DNA of 64,000 nt from Symsagittifera roscoffensis (lineage: Eukaryota; Xenacoelomorpha; Acoela; Convolutidae), in assembly GCF_963678635.1 (NCBI RefSeq), contig NC_087070.1:4126539-4190538 (forward strand), written 5' to 3'. Position numbers and translations under genes: made by a program. The notes below the pieces were generated by a model. That model was not told the origin of the DNA, did no database searches, and saw only the letters and a list, made by a program, of their open reading frames with translations. Below, in pieces: positions 20,402 to 32,239 of this stretch (positions are counted from its first letter, which is position 1; each line of letters begins with the position of its first letter).

Positions 20402-22925
20402 CTTGCCGCAGGAAACTTCATAACACAAAACTTTGAAGGGTCTCCTTTAAACATTAAGTATTGCATTAAGAAAGTCTCCTTAAATGATTGTCACTGAATG
20501 GAAGTTTTTGACGAATGTCTTCTCTGAGCCATTTAATTTTTGCTCTGCTTTCAAGTTACAAATTAATTAAAATAATCAAGTCATGCTCGACCTATGTTTT
20601 GGCTGTGTTCGACCTACGCTTTGACCTACGTTTTCTTGCCGCAGGAAACTTCATAACACAAAACTTTGAAGGGTCTCCTTTAAACATTTAGTATTGCATT
20701 AAGAAAGTCTCCTTAAATGATTGTCACTGAATGGAAGTTTTTGACGAAGGTCTTTTCTGAGCCATTTAGTGTTTGCTCTGCTTTCAAGTTACAAATTAAT
20801 TAAAATAATCAAGTCATGCTCGACCTATGTTTTGGCTGTGTTCGACCTACGCTTTGACCTACGTTTTCTTGCCGCAGGAAACTTCATAACACAAAACTTT
20901 GAAGGGTCTCCTTTAAACATTTAGTATTGCATTAAGAAAGTCTCCTTAAATGATTGTCACTGAATGGAAGTTTTTGACGAAGGTCTTTTCTGAGCCATTT
21001 AATTTTTGCTCTGCTTTCAAGTTACAAATTAATTAAAATAATCAAGTCATGCTCGACTTATGTTTTGGCTGTATTCGACCTACGCTTTGACCTACGTTTT
21101 CTTGCCGCAGGAAACTTCATAACACAAAACTTTGAAGGGTCTCCTTTAAACATTTAGTATTGCATTAAGAAAGTCTCCTTAAATGATTGTCACTGAATGG
21201 AAGTTTTTGACGAATGTCTTTTCTGAGCCATTTAGTTTTTGCTCTGCTTTCAAGTTACAAAGTAATTAAAATAATCAAGTCATGCTCGACCTATGTTTTG
21301 GCTGTGTTCGACCTACGCTTTGACCTACGTTTTCTTGCCGCAGGAAACTTCATAACACAAAACTTTGAAGGGTCTCCTTTAAACATTTAGTATTGCATTA
21401 AGAAAGTCTCCTTAAATGATTGTCACTGAATAGAAGTTTTTGACGAATGTCTTTTCTGAGCCATTTAGTTTTTGCTCTGCTTTCAAGTTACAAATTAATT
21501 AAAATAATCAAGTCATGCTCGACCTATGTTTTGGCTGTGTTCGACCTACGCTTTGACCTACGTTTTCTTGCCGCAGGAAACTTCATAACACAAAACTTTG
21601 AAGGGTCTCCTTTAAACATTAAGTATTGCATTAAGAAAGTCTCCTTAAATGATTGTCACTGAATGGAAGTTTTTGACGAATGTCTTTTCTGAGCCATTTA
21701 GTTTTTGCTCTGCTTTCAAGTTACAAAGTAATTAAAATAATCAAGTCATGCTCGACCTATGTTTTGGCTGTGTTCGACCTACGCTTTGACCTACGTTTTC
21801 TTGCCGCAGGAAACTTCATAACACAAAACTTTGAAGGGTCTCCTTTAAACATTTAGTATTGCATTAAGAAAGTCTCCTTAAATGATTGTCACTGAATGGA
21901 AGTTTTTGACGAAGGTCTTTTCTGAGCCATTTAATTTTTGCTCTGCTTTCAAGTTACAAATTAATTAAAATAATCAAGTCATGCTCGACTTATGTTTTGG
22001 CTGTATTCGACCTACGCTTTGACCTACGTTTTCTTGCCGCAGGAAACTTCATAACACAAAACTTTGAAGGGTCTCCTTTAAACATTTAGTATTGCATTAA
22101 GAAAGTCTCCTTAAATGATTGTCACTGAATGGAAGTTTTTGACGAATGTCTTTTCTGAGCCATTTAGTTTTTGCTCTGCTTTCAAGTTACAAAGTAATTA
22201 AAATAATCAAGTCATGCTCGACCTATGTTTTGGCTGTGTTCGACCTACGCTTTGACCTACGTTTTCTTGCCGCAGGAAACTTCATAACACAAAACTTTGA
22301 AGGGTCTCCTTTAAACATTTAGTATTGCATTAAGAAAGTCTCCTTAAATGATTGTCACTGAACAGAAGTTTTTGACGAATGTCTTTTCTGAGCCATTTAG
22401 TTTTTGCTCTGCTTTCAAGCTACAAATTAATTAAAATAATCAAGTCATGCTCGACCTATGTTTTGGCTGTGTTCGACCTACGCTTTGACCTCCGTTTTCT
22501 TGCCGCAGGAAACTTCATAACACAAAACTTTGAAGGGTCTCCTTTAAACATTTAGTATTGCATTAAGAAAGTCTCCTTAAATGATTGTCACTGAATGGAA
22601 GTTTTTGACGAAGGTCTTTTCTGAGCCATTTAATTTTTGCTCTGCTTTCAAGTTACAAATTAATTAAAATAATCAAGTCATGCTCGACCTATGTTTTGGC
22701 TGTGTTCGACCTACGCTTTGACCTACGTTTTCTTGCCGCAGGAAACTTCATAACACAAAACTTTGAAGGGTCTCCTTTAAACATTTAGTATTGCATTAAG
22801 AAAGTCTCCTTAAATGATTGTCACTGAATGGAAGTTTTTGACGAAGGTCTTTTCTGAGCCATTTAATTTTTGCTCTGCTTTCAAGTTACAAATTAATTAA
22901 AATAATCAAGTCATGCTCAACCTAT
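20402..22925 (+). repeat. Satellite array, 233-bp unit, 10.8 copies
   Basis: The landmark cttgccgcaggaaacttcat starts at 20402, 20635, 20868, 21101, 21334, 21567, 21800, 22033, 22266, 22499 and 22732, an exact 233-base period with no length change. Units differ by only a few bases. The last unit is cut at about 22925. Each unit ends with three copies of the short phrase cgacctatgttt/cgacctacgcttt/gacctacgtttt. Variant sites suggest a four-unit pattern: units 3, 4 and 5 match 7, 8 and 9. Short open frames inside it are chance. Confidence 0.97.
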
Positions 22926-23865
22926 ACAACTTGTAAACAAAGACTTCTGAAATGTTTCAGAAAGCTTCTGAAATGTACCCTGAAAATATAAATACCTAAC
23001 TTGCTCAAATGCTGAGAAAAAATTGATTAAATTTAAAAGTAACACCTAATTTCAACAAAATTGGAGTATCAGCATACATATTGTGTTCAAAGAGTTACAC
23101 TTGATTTCATCCGAATGCAATTTGAAATATTTTTGAACCCTATTTCTGCACAAAACCTATGTTTTGATTAACAAAATGGTTCTGAAAAATGAACTGTTTT
23201 GATTTCAGTTTGTTTTTTTTTAATTTCTTTTTTTTTTCATTTCTTCCGTTTTCCATTTCGTCATTTTTTCCGCTAAGTTTTTTGATTTGAGAAAAGATTC
23301 GAGACAAAACTGACCGCAATTATTTCTCTAGCATAGGCTGAAAAAATGTCATTTTACTACAACAAAAACTAGTTTTGAATGTAGTGCTTCCTTGGCTATT
23401 TGAGTTTTCAAAAAAAAAATAAAGTTGTTTAGAAAAAAAGTCGAAAAATATTTATAATTTTTTTTTCAGCGCCAATCCTTTTTTAATGAAAAATTTTGTC
23501 AGTAATGTCTAGTTCACTACGTTTCCACATGGCTTTATAGTTATCAAATATTAACACGGACTAAACTGACACTAATTTTGAAAAAAAAAAATTATTTTTA
23601 AATGAATGCTGTCGGATATTATGTGCTACTTGCACAACAACCGTTTATTCTTAATTAGTTTTGACTTTTGAATGAAATGGAAACATTTAAGATGGAGTGG
23701 GTAAAGTTAGAAAAAATAATGATTGAATGCTCCGCCATCGTCTATTAAATTGTTATACAAAAACCAAAATCCGGGCTATTTTTCTTAATTTTTGAGTAAA
23801 TAATCTTTCCAGAGTTGAAGTGAGCGACTCGTGTATCGATGTAATTGTTGGTGGAACAGACTCTA
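22926..23865. other. AT-rich spacer with one MITE-terminus-like hairpin
   Basis: Mostly unrecognised AT-rich sequence with long T runs. At about 23602-23640 the sequence tgtcggatattatgtgctac and following is the reverse complement of the hairpin-plus-terminus seen at 31550-31580, so a minus-oriented MITE end is probably here; its other end was not found. Confidence 0.5.
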
Positions 23866-24245
23866 TACATAAATTGACCAGGATTAATCACGGTTAGCCA
23901 GTATTGATATGTGAATCAACCTTGGTGAATACATAGGTCGGTCATGACATAGCGTGGTCGATCAATTCAATCACGGTGAGCCATGTTCAAAACATGAATC
24001 GATCAGGGTCGTTTCATTAGTCGATCAGGGTCAATATGTGAGTCAACCAGGGTCAATACATGAGTGTACCAGGGTCAATACATGAGTGGAACAGGGTCAA
24101 AAGATTAGTCGATCAGGGTTGATAACTAGTCAACCAGGTTCGTTTCATGAGTCGAACAGGGCCAACATGTGAGTCAACCAGTGTCAATACATGAGTCGAC
24201 CAGGGTCGATACAAGAGCGTCGATCAGGGTCGATACAAAAGCGAA
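23866..24245. repeat. Degenerate tandem repeat, unit about 22-24 bases (agggtcaatacatgagtcgacc)
   Basis: Some fifteen variants of cagggtcgatacatgagtcg follow one another with small indels. The repeat fades out at both ends. One chance reading frame crosses it. No function is evident. Confidence 0.75.
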
Positions 24246-24479
24246 CTCTTTCAAATTAGGTGAACCATTCCCGCCTCGCGATGTGTTAATAATAGATCAT
24301 TCATCAGTCAAAATCAACATCATTCTCGCGTTTGAAAGACGTGCAAACAAACAATTTTATATCATGAAAAATTATCAAGAAAAAAATCAAAAAAATTCAA
24401 TTGATCTGAAAATTACTTCTGAATCATATCATTTTAATCAATGACTATGTAATGTAAAATTATAAGCAACTTAGTAAAA

Positions 24480-25060
24480 TTTGTCCAAAGACGGGCAGGG
24501 TCAATCCTCAAAGTCGACAGTTGGCGGTTTTTGACCCTCAAAGTCGACAACTGGCATTTTTCGATTGAAAAAATTGACGCTGACAAAGGACATTGGTCGA
24601 CTCATCAAAGTCGTAAAAACTTAGGAAAATTTATTGAATAATTCATGATTTTTGAAAGTCGAAACATACCCGAATTAGATCAATCACGGCCGAAACATAT
24701 CTTGCTTGGGTCGAACATGGTCGAGCACAATTGTTTCGGTCGAACATTGAGCAGGATGGACAGTGGACGTTGTTCAAACTTCGAAAATGAGAAGGGTCAA
24801 CGATACATAACTCGACCACCTGAACCCGACTCGGGTCGAGGTGGCCACTTAGTGTTTGGACTTTCAAAGATCGGCTTTCAAAGCCCGAAAATGAACACTC
24901 AAGACAGGGGTTTGGGTCGAGCACAATTTTGAAACAAACCTCGAGCATGTTCGAAACAGACCTCGAGCACGGTCAAGGGATGTTCGAAAAAAAACCTCGA
25001 GCACGGTCGAAACATACCTTGGGCACGGTCCAAAAAAACCGATTGCCCTGCAGTAATCCA
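24480..25060. repeat. Degenerate repeats built on gtcgagcacggtcgaaacat
   Basis: Contains ctcaaagtcgacaactggc twice at 24510-24560, then many variants of cctcgagcacggtcgaaacatac between 24655 and 25030. A related fragment, aaaacatacccgaattagat, reappears at 25290. The phrases share the gtcga core with the 23.9-24.2 kb repeat, so both may come from one ancestral minisatellite. Confidence 0.65.
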
Positions 25061-26222
25061 GGATTTGAAGAGAAAATCTTCTTTCAAATAACCATATATA
25101 TTTCGTAACATTTTTAACTCAAATTGCAAACCAGTATTCGAAAAAAAAATGGAAAAAATTAGCTAATTATTAGCTCATCTCTACAAAGCATGTAAATTGC
25201 AAAAAAAAGGTCATTTTATTCGAATAAAAGGAAACCCGTAAAGCAAAAACTATAAAGCTTAAGTTTGGATCATTCATGTTCTTTGAAAGTCAAAACATAC
25301 CCGAATTAGATGGAGCACGGCGAAACATACTAACTTTTCAAAAACAAATTTAGAACAATTTCAAATAAGATCATTACGACGCCAAGCTGTGCACTGAGTA
25401 GGCGCACTTTTTAGTGATTGTAAGGCTCTGAAAACTACAAACAAATCTTTAAACACGTTGAAAGTTTGTCGAAACTATCCAAGAAAACAAAAGAACAAAA
25501 AAAACAAAGAGAGCGTCATTGTTGCGGAATCCGCTACAATTCACAAAACACATAGTTTGTCCTCGTAATGATCAATCAAATTCATAATAAAGCAGTTTGA
25601 AATTAGGCATCACCGAAGGGCTATCTAACTAGAAAAAAATTTTAATCGGGGAAGATATAAGTCCTTGAAAGCTTGCTATGTTCTAATACGTATTAACTAT
25701 AAGAAGAAGGCGCCCCAGTTTTTTTTTACTGTACAAGGAATTGTTTAGGGACGAATCCATTACTAGGTTCATTATTCGTTACATAAAACACCATAAAGAA
25801 TAATGCATTAAGAATCCGATCAAACGGAGTGCTTAGAAAGCGTTATGGTGTAGGATGAGTTGTTACCCTCCTTTTTCAGCCGATCAAATAAAAATGGTCA
25901 AACATATCTCGACAAGTTGGACAAAATAAAGAGCAGAAAACATTTGGTGACCAAAAAAAAAAACAGATTTCAAAAGCCAATTAAATAATGAATATTGGGT
26001 TTAAAAAAACTCATACATGGTGAAAAAAAAAACGGAACCAGCGGGATTTGCCGGGCAAAATTTCGACCAAGAAAACTCAAGATTTTCCTCTTAAGCTTTT
26101 TTTATGAAGTTTCCTGTACCGGACTAGTCTTACCGCTTCAAAAATGAATCTAAATTTGGACTATTACTTAACAGGCGATACTTATTGTTAATATCATCAT
26201 GTGCTTAGTGCAGATTTATTTT
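25061..26222. other. Non-coding spacer, nothing recognised
   Basis: AT-rich, with a short echo of the preceding repeat at 25290-25330. No gene, RNA or ordered repeat found. Confidence 0.45.
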
Positions 26223-26256
26223 TGCGTTTTGTTTGTTCATCAACAAACAAAACGCA
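26223..26256. repeat. Perfect 15-bp hairpin with 4-base loop
   Basis: tgcgttttgtttgtt (26223-26237), loop catc, then its exact reverse complement (26242-26256). No T tract follows in the manner of a terminator, and this is eukaryotic sequence. Confidence 0.9.
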
Positions 26257-26540
26257 TCACAATTTTGACGGCAAAATTTTTTAAAATAACCTTTTTGTGC
26301 GATGCAAAATGAATTCAAATTAGATAGATTTGTTAAATAACGAACTATCACTCGATCTGTAATAATTTTTTGTTGTTACGTGTTTAATGAAAAGGATACC
26401 AGCACTTGTTAGTTATTTCACCAAACAAAACGAACCATTAGTTGGCCAGCGATAAAGTTTCAAGTACTCAATCTTGTTGCTTTGTTAAAAATGGGCAATC
26501 TTTTGCTGGTGATAATTCTAAATAATAACAAAACTGCTCG
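26257..26540. repeat. Diverged copies of the gatgcaaaacgaaat/ggccggcgataaa repeat
   Basis: Phrases such as gcgatgcaaaatgaattc and ggccagcgataaagttt match those spaced at about 80-95 bases in 32240-33030. Too diverged to count units. Confidence 0.5.
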
Positions 26541-27060
26541 TATCAGGGCGAAGCCCTGAATGTTCCGACTGCCTTTTAAGGTTTATTGAGCAGCAGTATT
26601 ACATAAAAAAATTAAATGAATTAAAATAAAATGAAATTTTTTTTCTAAAATTTGAAATTTTTTTTTGAAAATCATACCCCACACGCCATATAAAGAACAA
26701 AAAGATAGACTTCGTTCCTTGTAACAAATCAATTATGGCAAACAAGTTTCGTTCAACCACTTTGGAACGATTTATAAGACGGATTAAATCTCCGCTTACG
26801 CGTTAATAGTGCGAATTATATTGCGCGTTAATTGTCCCAAATTGGTCAAAATGGCAATCTTTAAACCCTCATAACTTTACGAAAAATGATCACAGGTAAA
26901 ATATCTTTTCACGTTTAAGCCTAGGATAACAATACCTTTCGAATGATATAAAAAAAATTCCGTCAAAAAAGGCTAGTTAAAAAGTCGAAATTTGTCTGAA
27001 GAAAAAAAAACCCACCCCGAGCACAAATATTCCGTTACTTTCGTATCGAAAGTCGGAACA
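26541..27060. mobile_element. MITE-like element, copy 2, terminal inverted repeats tgttccgact/agtcggaaca
   Basis: The inverted termini lie at 26561-26570 and 27051-27060, giving 500 bases. The sequence just before the left terminus, tcagggcgaagccctga, is itself a 7-bp hairpin and is conserved in copy 3, so the true left border may be at about 26541. Matches 31038-31535 closely through the body. There is no reading frame for a transposase and no clear target duplication. Confidence 0.8.
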
Positions 27061-28767
27061 ATTAAACGTCTTAAATACTTGTGACCCCAATTGAAACCCT
27101 CCTGTGCTGATATCATAAAAATAGTTGCTTTGATTACAGGTTTTCAATTTCGAGAAAAATGCCAAAAAAGACAAATGTTGAAAGTATAGCATAAAAATGA
27201 AAAAATGCGCTTTGAGGTAAAAAAAAAAGCAGGCAAAAACCATTAAACAGTACTAATCGTAATTCAGGGGAAAGGCATGTTTCGACTGCTTCTTTACCGG
27301 TATCAGTTAGTTGATGGTAAGAAAAGTAATAAAAATCTCAATTTTGGACAAAATCAAACATCAGGTGTGAAAAATTGGTATTACTAAGTTATAACAGCAA
27401 TCAGTTTAAGTGAATTCAACTTCAGATTTATTAGCACAACAGGCTGCTCTTGATTTTTTGCATCCTGACTCTTTTTCACTCGATCTTCATTTCTCATACG
27501 CTTTGACAGCAAACGTGAGAAAATGTGTTGGTTCATACGCTCCTCCAATGTATTTATTACATCAGACCACAAAGTGTTAAAAAACGTCCTTTTTCAGTTG
27601 CTGAAATCTAAAAATCCATATAAGAGATTTTATTAAGAGTTGAAAACATTAAAAGTATAGGTTTCATGGTGAGTTTGCAGTCGACAACTTCCCAGCTTAC
27701 GTTGCAAAATATGTTTTTGTGAATGTGGACGCTTTAAAACTGGACTCTTCTGGATTGTTTTTTGCAACTGAAGCAATACTTCTGAGTTTGTTGATCCTCT
27801 CGGTCTTGCTCTTTGACAGTAAGAGAACATTTACAAAAGACTGAGTAAAAATTTTCATCAGGTCGCAGAATTGATGAAAATTATTTCCATGCAAGATTCA
27901 AACACTACCATGAGCGGTTCTTCTTTTTTTTATTACGCATTTGATTTTCATTTGAATTTCAAAATCTGTTTTCCTATACACTAAAAATTTGATTCTATAC
28001 AATTTTTTTTCAATGCAGCTTCAGACTACACTGAAATAATTTTTTTTCTCGTTGAGTTTTTTCACTCAAATGTTTTTCTCTTACTTTTGGAGTGAGAATT
28101 GATATTGGCAACTAATGACGCGTTATCCTTGAAAAGATGAAAGTACCGCCGAAATTTCAATCAGATAGACTTAAATAAAAATTGGCTAAACAGTTAGACC
28201 ATTTCATTTAGTACGTAGTTAACTCTGGAATTTCGCTGTGGACACATAGACAAGTTGTGGTAATAAGTTACTCAAAATTTTGGCCTCGAAATTTGTTTTA
28301 TCTTTGGTTAACACCCACTAACACTTGCCACATTATCTTGTTTTATATTCATATAAGGCTTACGCCGCTTAATTTAATGTTTCAGTGCTTAACATATTGC
28401 AAGATAATTTTTGTACCTATTTTCAAGTGGGGCAACAAACAGTTTTTACAAAATCTGCCGATCCGAGTCACTAAAGCAAGGGCGTTGTCTGATAAGTATT
28501 TTCTTTTAAGCTGACTATATTTAAAGATTTACTGCTTAGTATGGGGAGGTTCGTGATAGCATGCATTTTGTTTCCCGCCATTGATAATGGGGAAAAACTT
28601 TGTATTCGGGTGTGTTTTAATTTTTTCTTTTTTTTGTTTTCCACGCAAAATCAGGTACGCAAATAAGTATCGTAATAGATCGGATGTTGTCAGTAAGTGC
28701 TGGAACACTTTACAAAAAAACTGTCAGATTTTGTATCTTTTTGCTACGCGTGGTTTGTTTGTATCCA
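27061..28767. other. Spacer with two weak candidate minus-strand exons
   Basis: At 27894-27700 (minus) a 60-codon frame starts with ATG (MHGNNFHQFCDLMKIF) and ends at a good-looking donor, AAC|GTAAGC. At 27572-27387 a second frame (WSDVINTLEERMNQHIF) could be a following exon, but no convincing acceptor joins them in phase. I do not recognise either peptide. The remainder shows nothing. Confidence 0.25.
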
Positions 28768-30065
28768 CAGGAGGATATTTAGGGGGGGGGGGGGTGGTCA
28801 GCCACCCCTATAACCCTCCCTCAAAAGTTTAACCGCTTAAACGCCCAAAGGGTCCTTTATTGGTACCTTACTCTTTGCCGAATTGATTTCCCATCGATCG
28901 ACATCAAAGTATTTCGCCAAGCAGTTTTGGCGCCAAAATACAATCATTTTGAGGAAACGTGCCGGCCAAAAAATTACAAGTTGAGTATAAAAGTAAGATT
29001 TGTTTTGAGACTCTTAATCTGAACTTTTAGCAAGCAATCCCTTTTCAGCAAGAATTTTTTTGTATTTCGTAATTTTTTAACCAAGTAAATTCACGTCCAA
29101 TCCGAGATCCCTGCTGTGAGATCCCTGCTGTTTTCATCATTTTTTTTGTTTTTGAGGCGATGCAATGAACAGTTCTTCACTATTATCATCCGAAATGCGT
29201 TAAGTTGACTGAGATTCAATTTGAAACTTGTGAGACCCTTACTCTTAATGCTTTGCGTAGTGTTTCATTAGACTGCCTGCATTTTTTGAAGTTTTTTTTG
29301 AAAAACGTTTCATCAAATTATATATTCATATTATCGTCAGTTAGTGATTGTTTCAATTCAGTGGTCAGTCAAGTTTGGTCATATTTAGTCAGGTTTGCGA
29401 AATTTCGTGTGATTTTGTTAGCTTTTTGTATTCAGTTGAAGACCATGTAGGCGACGTCAGACTGTTCTCCCTTCGTTTCTTTCTCCAAGTGGTCATACAT
29501 TTGACAGAGAGTGCAAGGGAAACAGAAGGAGCCCAGGACACAATCCTCACAACCACTTCCCTCGATGTTTCTCGCAAGTCGCATTCGATACCTCATGTAT
29601 CCAATCAGAAGACGCGCCATCAAGGAGCAAACAATTGCTCCGACCAGCAGATACACCCAGCTCATTGCCTGCATCCGGCTCTTTTCCACCACCAGCCCTT
29701 CCTCTTTTATCTTCTTTTTTTGTGGGTAGGGGGGGGGGGTGTTCAGATTTTCAAAAAAAACTTTGACGACCTTTTTTTTTAGGTCGACCAAATTGATTTT
29801 CCGAGCACTCCTCAAGCACTAAAAAGACCGGTGTTTTGGCCAAATTTTTTTGGCTCGCGCTCCCCCTCAAAGTTAATATAAATTGGCGCCTAAGGCGCCT
29901 TTAGAAAAATTTTAGGGACGGTCGGCGAAAATTGGATTTCTTAAAATGTACCAAAGGGGGGACCCTTTGGGTCGGCAGGGGGTCGAATCCCTGGGGGGCT
30001 GGGAGGGGGGGGGGGGGGAGGGGGAGGGGTCGTCCGTTCCCTCCCCCTCCCTAAATCCGCCCCTG
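28768..30065. mobile_element. Inverted termini of hAT-like type flanking PLAC8 exon 2
   Basis: The left terminus starts caggaggatatttagg at 28768. The right terminus, read inwards from 30065 on the minus strand, starts caggggcggatttagggagg. Both are followed by long G or C runs and then by related sequence (cccaaagggtcc, ggtac, ttggcgcc) in inverted order, so the arms are roughly 180 bases. The flanking octamers (tgtatcca and gtgacact) do not match, so no target duplication supports a single insertion. It may instead be two neighbouring elements in opposite orientation. Confidence 0.5.
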
Positions 30066-30907
30066 GTGACACTCAATTTTCAATCTTGTATTAGGGACAA
30101 CCATTGGTGAGCTGGACTGAAATTTTGGTTGATACAATACATTTTTGACTTAATATAAAATACACATTTTAATAAAGTTGATTTTTCTAAAAACTCCCCC
30201 AAAATTATTTTGAACTAAAATAAGAAATACGCAACACAACATATCACCCCGTATTTAATGCCCCCTCCTGAAAATCCTATGTTCTTCTTAAAATTATGAG
30301 AAAAGCAAGTGCAGAAAACGTACTTTTAAACTTTATATACGCAAAAACTTCACATTCCTTCTCATCAGAAGAATCTAGCAAATATTTTCAACGATTCATT
30401 AAAAAGCAGGAAAATCCACAAAAAACGTAAAATTTTCCCGCAAAAAAAACTACAGCTAGATATTTTCCCAAAATTACTAAATTATGAATCTGAAGCCACT
30501 TGCTGCTTTTTTAATTCAGTATGAGTTGAAAATGTGAAAAAAGTGATTAAACCAAATGTTTACTTTTCCCGCTACCTGGAAATGTTAGGACGCTTTACAG
30601 CAATAAGGGAGGGTTGTGAGACTGGAAAAGATCCCTTAAACAAGTCCAGCGTTGGCTCTTCATCACTCGTCTTCGTTTCTTCAGTCTGTGATTGTATTTC
30701 GAGTTTCAACAATCGGTTTGAGACGTTGCTCATCACGCATTGAGCGATTATCAAGATGGCACAGATTGTTCCGACTGCGGCCATTTTGAGTCGGTTACCG
30801 ACCATGTATGAAATTATACACGGACAGAAGAAGGTGCCTAAGAATGTGGCGAGTTCGCAGGAGCAGAATGGGGGATTCCATTTGTTCTTATGCGATGATT
30901 CACTCAT
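29432..30907 (-). CDS. PLAC8-family cysteine-rich protein (two exons)
   Basis: Exon 1 runs from the ATG at 30907 to 30576 (110 codons plus two bases, donor GTAGC) and begins MSESSHKNKWNPPFCSC; the block FLGTFFCPC matches the N-terminal PLAC8 signature (W..., FCPC). A hydrophobic segment (AAVGTICAILIIAQCVM) follows. Exon 2, ending at TGA 29432, has a second hydrophobic segment (WVYLLVGAIVCSLMARLL) and the C-terminal signature GCEDCVLGSFCFPCTLCQ. The family includes plant cell-number regulators and vertebrate PLAC8 and is membrane-associated; its role here is unknown. A TTTTGTAG acceptor just before the ATG implies a 5' untranslated exon. The exon 2 acceptor is uncertain: the only in-phase AG sites are near 29679 and lack a good pyrimidine tract. 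The intron is about 0.9 kb. No stops interrupt either exon. Confidence 0.8.
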
Positions 30908-31037
30908 TCTACAAAAAAAAAAAATTACCAGTCACGCAAATTGATAGAATACTTTGCGATTGTGGATGTGATTGTTCATACGTTTGCTTAAGTTTGCATC
31001 AATTTCAATCAAGATCAAATCAATACAAGACTACTCT

Positions 31038-31535
31038 TATCAGGGCGAAGCCCTGAATGTTCCGACTGCCTTTTAGGAATTATGGAGCAGTATTAACATA
31101 AGAAAATTAAATGTAATATACAAAAAAAAACGAAAAAAAAAGTTTTTTCTAAAACTTGAAATTTTTTAATGAAAATCGCCATATAAAGTACAAAAAGAAT
31201 AGATTTCGCTCCTTGTCTTAAATCAATTATGGCCAATTTGGAACGATTTCTATGACGGATTAAATCTCCGCTTACGCGTTAATAGCGCGAATTATATCGC
31301 GCGTTAATTGTCCCAAATTGGTCAAAATGGCAACCTTTAAACCCTCATAACTTTACGAAAAATGATCACAGGTGAAATATCTTTTCGAATTTAAGCTCAG
31401 GACAACAATAGTTTTCGAACGATATAAAAATATTCCGTCAAAAAAGGCTAGTTAAAAAGTCGAAATTTGTCTGAAGAAAAAAAAACCCACCCCGAGCACA
31501 AATATTCCGTTACTTTCGTATCGAAAGTCGGAACA
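31038..31535. mobile_element. MITE-like element, copy 3
   Basis: Termini tgttccgact (31058-31067) and agtcggaaca (31526-31535). The hairpin tcagggcgaagccctga precedes the left terminus exactly as in copy 2. The body matches copy 2 except for a deletion of about 20 bases in the first third. It lies just upstream of the PLAC8 gene. Confidence 0.8.
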
Positions 31536-31551
31536 AAAAGATAGCCGGTTA

Positions 31552-32125
31552 CTGTGCAAGTAGCACAGAATGTTCCGACATTAGTCTTTTGAAAAATGCG
31601 GTTTAAAATTTTTTTTTCCAAATTCGTGTAGTTTTTTCTGCCTGGTGTGATAAAAGGACCTGGCCTATAAATACAATTTCGGCATATTAGAAAGTCATAG
31701 TAGTACAGTCAAATTGGACGAAAAAGGACTAGAAAAGTTCAAAAAAAAGTATGTATAAACTTTCACAAAATGAAACTCAAAAACTCCAAAAATTATTTCT
31801 ACTTGCTTAAAATTAAGTTTTAAGGTGTTAAACTAGGCATAAATTAAGCATTTCAGCTGTTGTAACCCTGCTCGCTTGCTTTTTTTGCTCGAATTAAAAC
31901 AAAAAATCAAAGCTTTCAAACCGGTTTTTCGAGACACCAGAAAAAAAATTTGAGAATTTTTAACTGTGGTTTGAATCACGACTATAAAAGCTTTAATATG
32001 ATGTATCACTCAATTCAGTCCGATGATTAATTGTGGTAGCTTATTTGCGAGGAAAACGAAAAGAAAAAAAAACTAAAACACACCCGAGTCTAAAGTTCCG
32101 CCCCATTTTTCAACTGGTCGGAACT
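31552..32125. mobile_element. Related MITE-like element, second subfamily
   Basis: Starts with the hairpin ctgtgcaagtagcacag, followed by tgttccgaca (31571-31580), and ends ggtcggaact at 32125. The terminus and the A-rich, cacccgag-containing 3' region resemble the first subfamily, but the interior differs. It is separated from copy 3 by only 16 bases. A reverse-oriented end of the same type (gtcggaaaaagcagtgctat) is at about 32547-32570. Confidence 0.6.
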
Positions 32126-32239
32126 ATAAATTACTCTTTCGACCACGTCACGAAATGACTGAAAAAACAATGATGTCGGCTTTTTATAATATGTCAACAA
32201 ACGTCAACGGTTTTCGGCCGGTAATAATTGTCTTACAGC

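Noticed and set aside
20402..22925. CRISPR-like array
   Set aside because: Repeats are 233 bases, contiguous and without unique spacers, in an animal genome: satellite DNA.
27384..27894. Two-exon host gene on the minus strand
   Set aside because: One good donor, but no in-phase acceptor and no recognisable protein; kept only as a weak note in the spacer entry.
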